Shown in pieces: positions 1-7,332 of a stretch of 7,957 bases of DNA (position 1 is the stretch's first letter; each line of letters opens with the position of its first letter). The stretch is from assembly GCA_046302715.1 (NCBI GenBank), contig JBKCHQ010000223.1, forward strand, positions 1 to 7,957, in the 5' to 3' direction. Below the pieces are notes generated by a model. The model ran no database searches, was not told where the DNA came from, and saw only the letters and a program-made list of their open reading frames with translations. Both the position numbers and the translations under genes were made by a program. This stretch comes from CAMCXT01 sp046302715. Its GTDB lineage: Bacteria > Bacteroidota > Bacteroidia > M30B66.

Positions 1-896
1 TCTACCTCAACGGAGCAATTCTTGGGATGCGCCGTGCTGAGATAAAAGCCAAATTTGACGAGATTGTTGAATTTGCAGGAGTTCAGCGCTATATCGACAC
101 TCCCGTTAAACGGTATTCGTCGGGTATGTATGTTCGGCTTGCCTTTGCCGTAGCGGCGCACCTCGATCCCGAAATTTTGATTATCGACGAAGTGTTAGCT
201 GTTGGAGATGCCGAATTTCAGGCCAAGTGCCTGGGCAAAATGAAAGATGTGGCCGATAAAGGACGAACCGTATTGTTTGTGAGCCACAATATGGGTGCAG
301 TGGCCGATTTGTGTACGCGGGCTATATTGCTCCAGAACGGCCGATTAACCATGGATGGAATTACCGACGATGTGATTCGCACCTATGTGAAACAAAACAT
401 GAATGTGGGGCTAAATGATGCTTCGGCATTGAACGATCCAACCGTTCGCCGTGGTACCGGAGAAGCCCGTTTTGAGGAAATAAAAATGACCAATACGGCC
501 GGCATCGAGAAGAACGAATTTCAAAAAGGCGAAACCGTTTTGTTTAAACAAAAAGTTCGAATTCATGCTGATACGTCGGTCTTATACTCCAATATATCCT
601 TACGTTCGGGCCGAACCCGCGACGTGATTACCTCAACGGGACGCAACCGTGTTGCCGGAGGTCCATTTAAAGCTGGGCAGGAAATCGAGATTGAGTATGC
701 ATTTGAAAACCCGGCATTAAGTCCGGGTGTATATGAAACCTATTACTGGTTGGGCGACGAACGGGCTGAAACAGCGCTCGACGTGGTCGATAATCTGTTG
801 GCCCCACTTGTTGTTTCTATTCCGGATGACGTAAATTCTTTGCATATTGCCGGATACTTTGAATTGCCTTTTACTTTTAATTCCAAATCACTTTGA
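1..896 (+). CDS. wzt: Wzt-type polysaccharide ABC transporter ATP-binding protein, 5'-truncated
   Basis: This is the nucleotide-binding subunit of an ABC exporter that would move an undecaprenol-linked polysaccharide across the inner membrane with a Wzm-type permease. The frame is already open at base 3 and reads YLNGAILG before the first internal ATG (base 27), a stretch typical of Wzt/TagH proteins, so the true start lies off the left edge. About 297 codons are visible; the Walker A and Q-loop regions are missing. Counting from the ATG at 27, the signature motif is YSSGM (30-34, the family's variant of LSGGQ), Walker B is ILIIDE (50-55), the D-loop follows near VGD (59-61), and the H-loop is SHN (86-88). 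Residues from about 145 to 275 form a beta-rich tail resembling the Wzt C-terminal carbohydrate-binding domain, which in E. coli O9a reads the end of the glycan. The permease gene is presumably upstream. Family assignment is firm; the exported substrate is inferred from the neighbours. Confidence 0.9.
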   Translation, partial: YLNGAILGMRRAEIKAKFDEIVEFAGVQRYIDTPVKRYSSGMYVRLAFAVAAHLDPEILIIDEVLAVGDAEFQAKCLGKMKDVADKGRTVLFVSHNMGAVADLCTRAILLQNGRLTMDGITDDVIRTYVKQNMNVGLNDASALNDPTVRRGTGEARFEEIKMTNTAGIEKNEFQKGETVLFKQKVRIHADTSVLYSNISLRSGRTRDVITSTGRNRVAGGPFKAGQEIEIEYAFENPALSPGVYETYYWLGDERAETALDVVDNLLAPLVVSIPDDVNSLHIAGYFELPFTFNSKSL

Positions 897-908
897 AATA
901 CATCAGCA

Positions 909-1925
909 ATGGCGCTAAACGATAAACGTATATTAATTACCGGAGGAACGGGATCGCTGGGAAAAAAACTCGTTGAAATCATTTTAAAACGCTATCCCGA
1001 TGTAAAGCGTCTGGTGATTTTTTCGCGCGATGAACAAAAACAGTTTCAAATGGCGCAGGAATTCCCCGAAAGCCAATTTCCTGCAATTCGATATTTTATC
1101 GGAGATGTACGCGATTTTGAACGCCTGAAGCGCGCTTTAACGGGTATAGATTACGTAATTCATGCGGCCGCAATGAAACATGTTCACATTGCCGAATACA
1201 ATCCGGATGAATGTGTGAAAACAAATGTTGGGGGTGCCGAAAACGTTATCCGCGCCGCGCTCGAAAGCCCTACAGTTTCTAAAGTGGTTGCGCTCAGCAC
1301 GGATAAAGCATGTGCGCCAATCAATTTATACGGAGCCACCAAACTTACTTCCGATAAGCTTTTTATTGCGGCAAATAATATTAAAGGCAAAAAAGACATA
1401 CGTTTTTCTGTGGTGCGCTATGGCAATGTTATGGGCTCTAATGGATCGGTAATTCCTTTCTTCCTTAAAAAACGCGCTGATGGGGTTTTACCCATAACCG
1501 ACAGCAACATGACCCGTTTTAATATTTCACTGGTCGAAGGCGTGGAAATGGTTTTGCATGCACTAGAGAATGCCTGGGGCGGAGAACTTTTTGTTCCGAA
1601 AATTCCTTCTTACAGGCTTACCGATCTCGCCAAGGCTATTGCACCCGAATGTAGGCTTGAAATAGTGGGAATTAGGCCAGGAGAAAAAATTCACGAAGAA
1701 ATGATTACGGCTTCTGATTCATACAACACTTATGATGTGGGGAAGTATTATGTGATTTTACCGCAGGTAACCGAATGGAATAAGGATGATTTTATTGCCG
1801 AATTCGAGGCAAAGACCGTCGAAAAAGGATTTAGTTACAGTTCGGGTACCAACGACCGCTGGGAAACCACCGAAAGCTTGCGTGAGCTGATTAAAGAACA
1901 CGTTGATTTTGAATTTTCGATATGA
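909..1925 (+). CDS. pseB: UDP-N-acetylglucosamine 4,6-dehydratase (inverting), PseB
   Basis: PseB is the cytoplasmic first enzyme of pseudaminic acid synthesis: it converts UDP-GlcNAc to UDP-2-acetamido-2,6-dideoxy-beta-L-arabino-hex-4-ulose using bound NADP. The 338-residue protein is an extended short-chain dehydrogenase of normal family length. It has a Rossmann loop TGGTGSLG (11-18), the segment SRDEQKQ (39-45), AAMKHV (87-92), a catalytic TDK (131-133) and YGATK (141-145). D132, K133 and Y141 sit at the numbers I recall for the catalytic residues of Helicobacter pylori FlaA1/PseB. The adjacent VVRYGNVMGS (168-177) and RPGEK (256-260) are also characteristic. The full-length SDR with 5-epimerase-type motifs and a neighbouring PseC argue for PseB rather than a membrane-bound retaining dehydratase (PglF/WbpM type). 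The start at ATG 909 lies 12 bases after the wzt stop and has no Shine-Dalgarno sequence. The stop overlaps the pseC start as ATGA. Confidence 0.96.
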   Translation: MALNDKRILITGGTGSLGKKLVEIILKRYPDVKRLVIFSRDEQKQFQMAQEFPESQFPAIRYFIGDVRDFERLKRALTGIDYVIHAAAMKHVHIAEYNPDECVKTNVGGAENVIRAALESPTVSKVVALSTDKACAPINLYGATKLTSDKLFIAANNIKGKKDIRFSVVRYGNVMGSNGSVIPFFLKKRADGVLPITDSNMTRFNISLVEGVEMVLHALENAWGGELFVPKIPSYRLTDLAKAIAPECRLEIVGIRPGEKIHEEMITASDSYNTYDVGKYYVILPQVTEWNKDDFIAEFEAKTVEKGFSYSSGTNDRWETTESLRELIKEHVDFEFSI

Positions 1926-3094
1926 TTGCACCACTAAAAAGCATCAGTTACGGGAAACAACAGATTACTGAAGCCGATTTGGATGCGGTAAAGCAAGTAC
2001 TACTTAGCGATTACCTTACCCAGGGCTCTACTATTGATGCCTTCGAAGAAGCTTTTGCCGCTTATGTGGGAAGTAAATTTGCCGTGGCGCTCAGCAACGG
2101 AACGGCAGCACTTCATTTGTGCGCCATGGCTTTGGGAGTTGGCGCCGGCAGCAGGGTTATTGTACCTTCAATTACATTTGCTGCCTCAGCTAACTGCATT
2201 CGGTATTGCGATGGTGATGTCTATTTCTGCGATATTCACCCACACACGTACACAGCCGATTACCATAAAATTGAAGAGCTCATAACATCTAAGCCCAAAG
2301 GCTTTTTCAGTGGGATGGTACTTGTCGATTTTGCAGGCTTTGCCGTAAATCTTGAACAGTTTCGAATTCTTGCCGATCGTCATGGGATTTGGATTATTGA
2401 AGACGCCTGTCATGCTCCCGGTGGTTATTTTATAGACGGTGCCGGACACAAACAGCTTTGTGGAAATGGGAAATTTGCCGACCTGGCCATTTTTTCGTTT
2501 CACCCGGTAAAACATCTTACCACCGGCGAAGGAGGTATGATTACAACTAACAATCGCGAGCTTTATCAGCAGCTCAGAATGTTGCGTACTCATGGAATTA
2601 CCCGCGAGCCCGATCGATTAACCGAAAATCATGGTGGGTGGTATTACGAAATGCAAACGCTTGGCTACAATTACCGCCTAACCGATTTCCAGGCAGCCTT
2701 GGGAATTTCACAGCTAAAACGAGCTGACGCTGGAGTAGAACGCCGGAGAGAGCTTGCTGCTCGCTACACCCGGGCTTTTGAAAATAAAGCCTGGAATCTG
2801 GGCAATTCAGGAATTATGGAAGGTCATGCCTACCATTTATACATCCTACAAAGTCCGAAAAGAAAGGAACTTTACGACTTTCTGCGCACAAAACAGATAT
2901 ACGCTCAGGTACATTACATTCCTGTGCACACAATGCCTTATTACAAGCAGTTTGAATCAACTCCCGCTATGCTCGAGGAAGCGGAAAAGTACTACCAAAC
3001 CTGTTTAAGCCTTCCAATGTACCCTACTCTTTCGAATGAAGAGCAGGATTTTGTAATTGAACAAATATTCCAATTCTATGAGCAATTTGAGTGA
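1922..3094 (+). CDS. pseC: UDP-4-amino-4,6-dideoxy-N-acetyl-beta-L-altrosamine transaminase, PseC
   Basis: PseC is a PLP-dependent aminotransferase of the DegT/DnrJ/EryC1/StrS family. It transfers an amino group, normally from L-glutamate, to C4 of the PseB product. The protein has 390 residues, usual for the family. The N-terminus has the PseC-like ISYGKQQIT (8-16) and LTQG (32-35). SNGTAALHL (58-66) and PSITFAASAN (82-91) form the cofactor and substrate pocket; EDACHA (160-165) includes D161, which should contact the pyridine nitrogen; FSFHPVKHLTTGEGG (191-205) carries the Schiff-base lysine K197. GYNYRLTDFQAALG (248-261) is a conserved family block. The start ATG overlaps the last four bases of pseB (ATGA), suggesting translational coupling. 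The 3' end overlaps the next gene by 17 bases. Assignment to PseC rather than a perosamine or bacillosamine aminotransferase rests on the motif pattern and the flanking pseB, pseI and pseF. Confidence 0.95.
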   Translation: MIAPLKSISYGKQQITEADLDAVKQVLLSDYLTQGSTIDAFEEAFAAYVGSKFAVALSNGTAALHLCAMALGVGAGSRVIVPSITFAASANCIRYCDGDVYFCDIHPHTYTADYHKIEELITSKPKGFFSGMVLVDFAGFAVNLEQFRILADRHGIWIIEDACHAPGGYFIDGAGHKQLCGNGKFADLAIFSFHPVKHLTTGEGGMITTNNRELYQQLRMLRTHGITREPDRLTENHGGWYYEMQTLGYNYRLTDFQAALGISQLKRADAGVERRRELAARYTRAFENKAWNLGNSGIMEGHAYHLYILQSPKRKELYDFLRTKQIYAQVHYIPVHTMPYYKQFESTPAMLEEAEKYYQTCLSLPMYPTLSNEEQDFVIEQIFQFYEQFE

Positions 3095-3704
3095 ACAACA
3101 AGAATTCTGGGCAAATCGTTATGCCGCCGACTATATTCGTAAAAACAGCAGTTTTAATCAGAAAACAGGTGTAGAAGGTTGGACTCAAATGCTCAAAAAT
3201 GCACCAGGCATCGAGAGTATTTTGGAATGCGGCTCGAACATAGGTCGAAACATTGGATTTCTGAACGAACTTCTTCCAAACGCCCGCAAGTCGCTGATAG
3301 AAATCAGCAAGCCCGCTTACGAATTCGTAACTCAGCAATATGCTATAGACCAAAGCTTTAATGGTCCCATTGTAGAATCGAATTTTGTACCTGCAAGCTT
3401 CGATCTCACGTTTACCTGCGGGGTGCTCATTCACATACACCCCAATGATTTGCTGGCCAATATGCAAAAAATGTATGATTACTCACGTAAGTATATTTTG
3501 ATTGGCGAGTATTTTAACCGAACTCCCGTGATGCTCGAATATCAAGGTGAAAAGGACAAACTTTTTAAATCAGATTTCGGTAAAACCTTCCTCGAGAACT
3601 TCAATGTTCGCTTAATAGACAATGGCTTTTTGTGGGGCCACCTTTACGACTCGGGCGGATTCGACGATATTACTTGGTGGCTATTTGAAAAAGAAAGCAA
3701 CTGA
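3078..3704 (+). CDS. pseudaminic acid biosynthesis-associated methyltransferase-like protein
   Basis: A 208-residue class I SAM-dependent methyltransferase-like protein. It resembles the small 'pseudaminic acid biosynthesis-associated methylase' family (TIGR03587 as I recall it), whose reaction is not established to my knowledge. Visible features are an N-terminal EQQEFWANRYAADYIRKN (6-23), a motif I loop ILECGSNIGRN (48-58, degenerate against ExGxGxG), an acidic residue ending strand 2 in SLIEIS (E75), and FTCGVLIHIHPNDL (112-125) corresponding to the post-motif region. No signal peptide or membrane segment is seen, so it should act in the cytoplasm. I chose the ATG at 3078, 17 bases inside pseC. 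The frame extends to a TTG at 3057, but that lies deeper in pseC and the family begins near the ATG. The next gene starts two bases after the stop. It probably methylates Pse or a precursor; a non-catalytic role cannot be excluded given the degenerate motif I. Confidence 0.85.
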   Translation: MSNLSEQQEFWANRYAADYIRKNSSFNQKTGVEGWTQMLKNAPGIESILECGSNIGRNIGFLNELLPNARKSLIEISKPAYEFVTQQYAIDQSFNGPIVESNFVPASFDLTFTCGVLIHIHPNDLLANMQKMYDYSRKYILIGEYFNRTPVMLEYQGEKDKLFKSDFGKTFLENFNVRLIDNGFLWGHLYDSGGFDDITWWLFEKESN

Positions 3705-3706
3705 AT

Positions 3707-4726
3707 ATGAATTTTCCGGAGAATTACCGTGCCTTACAAAAAAATAAATTCACTCACGGTGACTTTTCGATCGCACCAATACGTCCCGAACATCGCTTTG
3801 AGATAATGCAATGGAGGAATGAGCAAATTTACCACCTTCGGCAAAACAAAGTTTTAACTCCCGACGATCAGGACCAGTACTTTTCGAATGTGGTGCTTCC
3901 CTTATTTTCAGCTCACGAACCGGGTCAGTTTTTATACTCCTATTTTTATAAAGGAGTTTTCTGTGGCTATGGCGGTTTAGTGCACATAAACCGGCTAGAC
4001 AGCTATGCCGAAATTTCGTTTCTAATGAATTCGAAGCTCGAAGCGAGTGAATTTGAAATGCATTGGACAGGCTTTCTCAAATTAATCGAAGAGCTTGCAT
4101 TTTTTTATTTAAAGCTGAACAAGATTTTCACCTATGCATACGACTTGCGCCCCCGGCTCTATCCTGTTCTATTGGCGCTTGGTTTTTCGCAAGATGCCAG
4201 ACTGCGTGAACACGTGTGGGTAAACGATCGCCGTGTGGATGTGCTGATTCATTCAAAACTAAATCCCGAATTGTATTTGCTCCCAGCCAATGAAACCCAT
4301 CTTCAAATTACGTATCAATGGGCTTCGAATGAAGAAGTAAGACGCTTTTCGTTTAATACTGCACCCATCGCATTCGCAGAACACCAAGCATGGTTTACAC
4401 GCCTTTTGGAACGAACCGACATTGCACTCTATATACTCTATCACAAAGGAGAGCCCGTCGGATCCATACGATTTAATTTTATTGCCCATCAACAGGCAAT
4501 GATTAGTTACCTTGTTGACCCTCAATATTTTGGGAAAGGACTGGGGACGCGTCTGCTGGAGCTGGGCGAACAAAAACTGAGAACGGAATTTCCGCAAATA
4601 AGCCGTATTTTTGGAGAGGTGGTTCCATCAAATATGCCCTCGGTTAAAATTTTTCGTAAACTAGGATATCAGGAAGATACCTCCGAACAAAGCAAGCTTG
4701 TATTTTACAAAAATTTGATAACGTGA
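3707..4726 (+). CDS. tandem GNAT N-acetyltransferase, probable PseH-type function
   Basis: A 339-residue protein made of two GNAT-fold halves. Residues about 17-185 resemble a GNAT protein common in Bacteroidota nonulosonate clusters: IRPEHRFEIMQWRNEQIYH (25-43), GYGGLVHI (87-94), AEISFLM (101-107), YAYDLRPRLYPVLLALGF (143-160). This half has no clear Q/RxxGxG/A acetyl-CoA loop. Residues about 191-337 form a canonical GNAT domain: YQWASNEEVRRFSFNTAPI (203-221), VGSIRF (251-256), a motif A loop QYFGKGLGT (273-281), and a motif B region SNMPSVKIFRKLGY (308-321). The second half resembles the GNAT domain that some PseG proteins carry at their C-terminus. One half should perform the PseH step, acetylating the 4-amino group of the PseC product with acetyl-CoA. 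The other could be structural or acylate another position. The start is ATG 3707, and the stop overlaps the GTG start of pseI. The GNAT fold is firm; the division of labour is inference. Confidence 0.85.
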   Translation: MNFPENYRALQKNKFTHGDFSIAPIRPEHRFEIMQWRNEQIYHLRQNKVLTPDDQDQYFSNVVLPLFSAHEPGQFLYSYFYKGVFCGYGGLVHINRLDSYAEISFLMNSKLEASEFEMHWTGFLKLIEELAFFYLKLNKIFTYAYDLRPRLYPVLLALGFSQDARLREHVWVNDRRVDVLIHSKLNPELYLLPANETHLQITYQWASNEEVRRFSFNTAPIAFAEHQAWFTRLLERTDIALYILYHKGEPVGSIRFNFIAHQQAMISYLVDPQYFGKGLGTRLLELGEQKLRTEFPQISRIFGEVVPSNMPSVKIFRKLGYQEDTSEQSKLVFYKNLIT

Positions 4727-5760
4727 ACATTGGCAACATAAAAATTGGCGAAGGGCATCCGGTCTTTATCATTGCCGAGCTATCGGCAAACCATAACGGA
4801 AAGCTTGATCTTGCCATTGAAACCATTCATGCAGCCAAAAGAGCCGGAGCGGATGCTATCAAACTGCAAACTTACACGGCCGATACCATTACTATTGACT
4901 CCGATAAACCCGATTTTTTAATTGAGGGAACCATTTGGAATGGGCGCCGCCTGCACGAACTGTATCAGGAGGCTTTTACCCCCTGGGAATGGCATGCCCG
5001 TTTGTTTGAAGAAGCCAAATCAGTTGGATTGGCTTGCTTTTCTTCTCCATTCGATTTTTCGGCAGTTGATTTTCTTGAAACACTCAACACCCCTGCCTAT
5101 AAAATTGCCTCTTTTGAAATTACCGACATTCCACTTATTGAATACGTTGCACGTAAAGGAAAGCCAGTAATCCTATCCACCGGAATTGCCACACTTGCCG
5201 ATATAGAACTAGCGTTGGATGCATGCAAACGAATGGGGAATCACCAGATTGCGCTGCTTAAATGCACCTCCAGCTATCCGGCCCCCATCGAAGAGGCCAA
5301 CATGACAATGATAGCCGATTTTAAAGAGCGTTTTGGAGTAGTAAGCGGGTTATCTGACCATACCATGGGGCCAATCGTACCCGTTATTGCCACGTGTTTC
5401 GGGGCAAAAATTATTGAGAAGCATTTTATTCTGGATCGCTCCATTGGAGGGCCTGATGCCAGTTTTTCGCTTAACGAAGCCGAGTTTGCCGACATGGTTA
5501 AGGCCATTCGCGATACCGAAAAAGCCATTGGAACGGTAGAATACACCCTCACTCCAAAACAGGAGGCAGGAAAAGTATTTTCGCGCTCGCTTTATTTTGT
5601 GCGTAATATGCAAAAAGGCGAAAAAATAAGCCACGAAAACGTACGCAGTATTCGTCCGGGTTACGGCCTTCATCCGCGCCATCTTGGCGAAATTATTGGT
5701 AGGCAGGTAAACTGTGATATTGAAAAAGGAACTCGGGTAAGCTTTGATTTACTTTCATGA
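4723..5760 (+). CDS. pseI: pseudaminic acid synthase, PseI
   Basis: PseI condenses 2,4-diacetamido-2,4,6-trideoxy-L-altrose with phosphoenolpyruvate to give the nine-carbon pseudaminic acid. The 345-residue protein has the NeuB-family TIM barrel (about 15-270) and a C-terminal SAF/antifreeze-like domain (about 283-343). Key residues: E19 in IAELSANHNG (17-26), IKLQTY (46-51), SSPFD (107-111), the metal-ligand histidines H213 in SDHT and H234 in EKHF, and RSLYF (288-292) with RPGYGLHPRH (311-320) in the SAF part. The block IWNGRRLHELYQEAFTPWEW (71-90) is diagnostic of PseI as opposed to NeuB or LegI. The start is GTG at 4723, four bases inside the upstream gene (GTGA). The N-terminus it gives, NIGNIKIGEGHPVFIIAELS, fits the family. 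The stop overlaps pseF as ATGA. The enzyme needs a UDP-free substrate, so a PseG activity must exist somewhere in the cell. Confidence 0.96.
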   Translation: MNIGNIKIGEGHPVFIIAELSANHNGKLDLAIETIHAAKRAGADAIKLQTYTADTITIDSDKPDFLIEGTIWNGRRLHELYQEAFTPWEWHARLFEEAKSVGLACFSSPFDFSAVDFLETLNTPAYKIASFEITDIPLIEYVARKGKPVILSTGIATLADIELALDACKRMGNHQIALLKCTSSYPAPIEEANMTMIADFKERFGVVSGLSDHTMGPIVPVIATCFGAKIIEKHFILDRSIGGPDASFSLNEAEFADMVKAIRDTEKAIGTVEYTLTPKQEAGKVFSRSLYFVRNMQKGEKISHENVRSIRPGYGLHPRHLGEIIGRQVNCDIEKGTRVSFDLLS

Positions 5761-6449
5761 ACAGGTGCATAGCGATTATACCAGCTAGGGGCGGAAGCAA
5801 GCGAATTCCCGGTAAAAATATTCGGCATTTTGAAGGCTCGCCAATTATCCGCTATTCTATTGACGCGGCCCTGCAGTCAGGCATGTTTCAAGAGGTGATG
5901 GTTTCAACAGACGATGATGATATTGCTAAGGTGGCCCGTAGTTTCGGAGCCCTTGTTCCGTTTTTACGTTCAGCACAAAACTCGGGCGATTTTGCAACTA
6001 CCTCCGAAGTGATATTAGAGGTGCTTGAGCATTATCAAAAGACCGGCAATTCGTTCGATTATGCGTGTTGTATTTACCCTACTGCTCCTTTTGTAAATGC
6101 AGAAAAAATTAAAACGGCTTATCGCATGCTGCTCGAGGCAAATGCCAGCACTGTACTTCCGGTTGTAAGGTATACTTACCCTATCTTTAGGGCGCTGAAA
6201 ATGGAACAAGGGCAGGTTAATTTTTTCTGGCCCGAGCATCGGTCGACACGCTCACAGGATCTTCCAGCTGCTTATCATGATGCAGGACAATTCTATTTCA
6301 TGAATGTAAACGACTTTTTTGAGCATCGACAAATTATCAACTCAAATACACGAGGGTTTGAAGTTCCCGAAACAGAAGTTCAGGACATCGACAACGAAAG
6401 CGATTGGGCAATGGCCGAATTAAAATTTAAAATGATGCAACATGGATAA
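5757..6449 (+). CDS. pseF: pseudaminic acid cytidylyltransferase, PseF
   Basis: PseF activates pseudaminic acid with CTP to form CMP-Pse, the donor for glycosyltransferases, releasing pyrophosphate. The 230-residue protein belongs to the CMP-NeuAc synthetase family. It shows the nucleotide-binding IIPARGGSKRIPGKN (7-21), VSTDDDDIA (49-57), CIYPTAPF (105-112), and a C-terminal QDIDNESDW (209-217) whose D210 and D212 probably bind the metal. PseF-type signatures separate it from NeuA and LegF: RYTYPIFRAL (138-147) and WPEHRSTRSQDLPAAYHDAG (158-177), the latter followed by QFYF. The start ATG overlaps the pseI stop (ATGA), and its own stop overlaps the next gene by eight bases, so translation of the three genes is probably coupled. 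In many pse clusters pseF and pseG lie just after pseC; here pseF follows pseI instead. Confidence 0.96.
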   Translation: MNRCIAIIPARGGSKRIPGKNIRHFEGSPIIRYSIDAALQSGMFQEVMVSTDDDDIAKVARSFGALVPFLRSAQNSGDFATTSEVILEVLEHYQKTGNSFDYACCIYPTAPFVNAEKIKTAYRMLLEANASTVLPVVRYTYPIFRALKMEQGQVNFFWPEHRSTRSQDLPAAYHDAGQFYFMNVNDFFEHRQIINSNTRGFEVPETEVQDIDNESDWAMAELKFKMMQHG

Positions 6450-7332
6450 ACTTAAGGCCATTTCGAAAATCCGAAACCTTTATCGCGAAGGCCGTAATCT
6501 GATGGAGTTTTTGCGTTCGGGCGAAACGGTTAATGACCCCGAAAGCATTATGATCAGCTATGATTTTCAGGCCGGTTCATATATTCAAAATGCCTCGCAA
6601 AACCGCGAGTATTTTGATCGCTATACTCAGATGATCCAAGCTGAATTAGCCATACTAGGAACCTTTTCATCCATTATGGAGGTAGGCGTAGGTGAAGCCA
6701 CTGTAATGGCGCAGTTGATGCAAAAACTGGATCCTGATAACACCCTTCAGAAGTTTGGTTTCGACATTTCGTGGTCGCGTGTTAGGCATGCCAAGCAATA
6801 TACCCAAACATTTGGGCAAAACATTTCATTTTTTACAGCAAACCTGTTCGAGATACCCCTCGCCGATAATTCCATCGATATTGTGTATACTTCGCATTCG
6901 CTCGAACCTAATGGTGGAAAAGAAAAGGAAGCACTCAGAGAATTGTTTCGGGTAGCTTCAAAATATGTGGTGCTTTTGGAACCGGATTATTCGCGCGCCT
7001 CTGCAGAAGCCCAGACTCGGATGGAGCGCCACGGATATGTTAAAAATCTTGCGGCGGCTGCACAGGAAGAAGGAATGGAAGTTTTAGTAGACAAGGCCGC
7101 AAGCGTGTATATTAATCCGCTAAATCCCACCGGAATTACAATTCTTCGAAAGCATGGAGCTACGGGCCAAATTCGATTTGTATGTCCCATCACCGGCGAA
7201 AGCTTGAAACCCGATTCACAGGCTATGCACAGCGAAGAGGCCGGTCTGCTGTATCCGCTGATTGATGGAATTCCATGCCTCCTATCGGGAAATGCAATTC
7301 TAGCCACCCAATATGCAAACTTCAAGCGTTGA
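6442..7332 (+). CDS. class I SAM-dependent methyltransferase with degenerate Trm112-like C-terminal tail
   Basis: A 296-residue methyltransferase-like protein unrelated in detail to the smaller one at 3078. Residues about 75-185 form the SAM-binding core: motif I IMEVGVGEATVM (78-89), an acidic strand-2 end in GFDIS (D108), ANLFEIPLADNSIDIVYTSH (133-152) typical of the Methyltransf_11 group, and YVVLLEPDYS (175-184). The C-terminus, FVCPITGESL (246-255) and then LYPLIDGIPCLL (270-281), resembles the Trm112/YcaR-like zinc ribbon often attached to bacterial methyltransferases. Only the first CPxxG knuckle is partly kept and the second CxxC pair is missing, so zinc binding looks unlikely. No signal peptide or membrane segment is seen. 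The ATG start overlaps pseF by eight bases, and the next gene's ATG follows the TGA directly. Position suggests it methylates the Pse-containing glycan or CMP-Pse; the substrate is unknown. Confidence 0.82.
   Translation: MDKLKAISKIRNLYREGRNLMEFLRSGETVNDPESIMISYDFQAGSYIQNASQNREYFDRYTQMIQAELAILGTFSSIMEVGVGEATVMAQLMQKLDPDNTLQKFGFDISWSRVRHAKQYTQTFGQNISFFTANLFEIPLADNSIDIVYTSHSLEPNGGKEKEALRELFRVASKYVVLLEPDYSRASAEAQTRMERHGYVKNLAAAAQEEGMEVLVDKAASVYINPLNPTGITILRKHGATGQIRFVCPITGESLKPDSQAMHSEEAGLLYPLIDGIPCLLSGNAILATQYANFKR

Noticed and set aside
2186..2593. 135-codon open frame on the minus strand within pseC
   Set aside because: It is fully antisense to the catalytic core of PseC, with no family resemblance and no start context.
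3057..3077. TTG at 3057 as an upstream start for the small methyltransferase
   Set aside because: It would extend the protein by seven residues deeper into pseC, has no ribosome-binding signal, and the family-like N-terminus begins at the ATG at 3078.
3024..3467. 147-codon open frame on the minus strand
   Set aside because: It lies opposite pseC and the small methyltransferase, both with clear family motifs; its translation shows no recognisable domain and is best explained as a chance frame.
5757..6449. Reading pseI/pseF as NeuB/NeuA (sialic acid) or LegI/LegF (legionaminic acid)
   Set aside because: The PseI-type TPWEW block, the PseF-type YPIFRAL and WPEHRSTRSQDLP blocks, and adjacent PseB and PseC all favour pseudaminic acid; no NeuC/LegG-type epimerase is seen.
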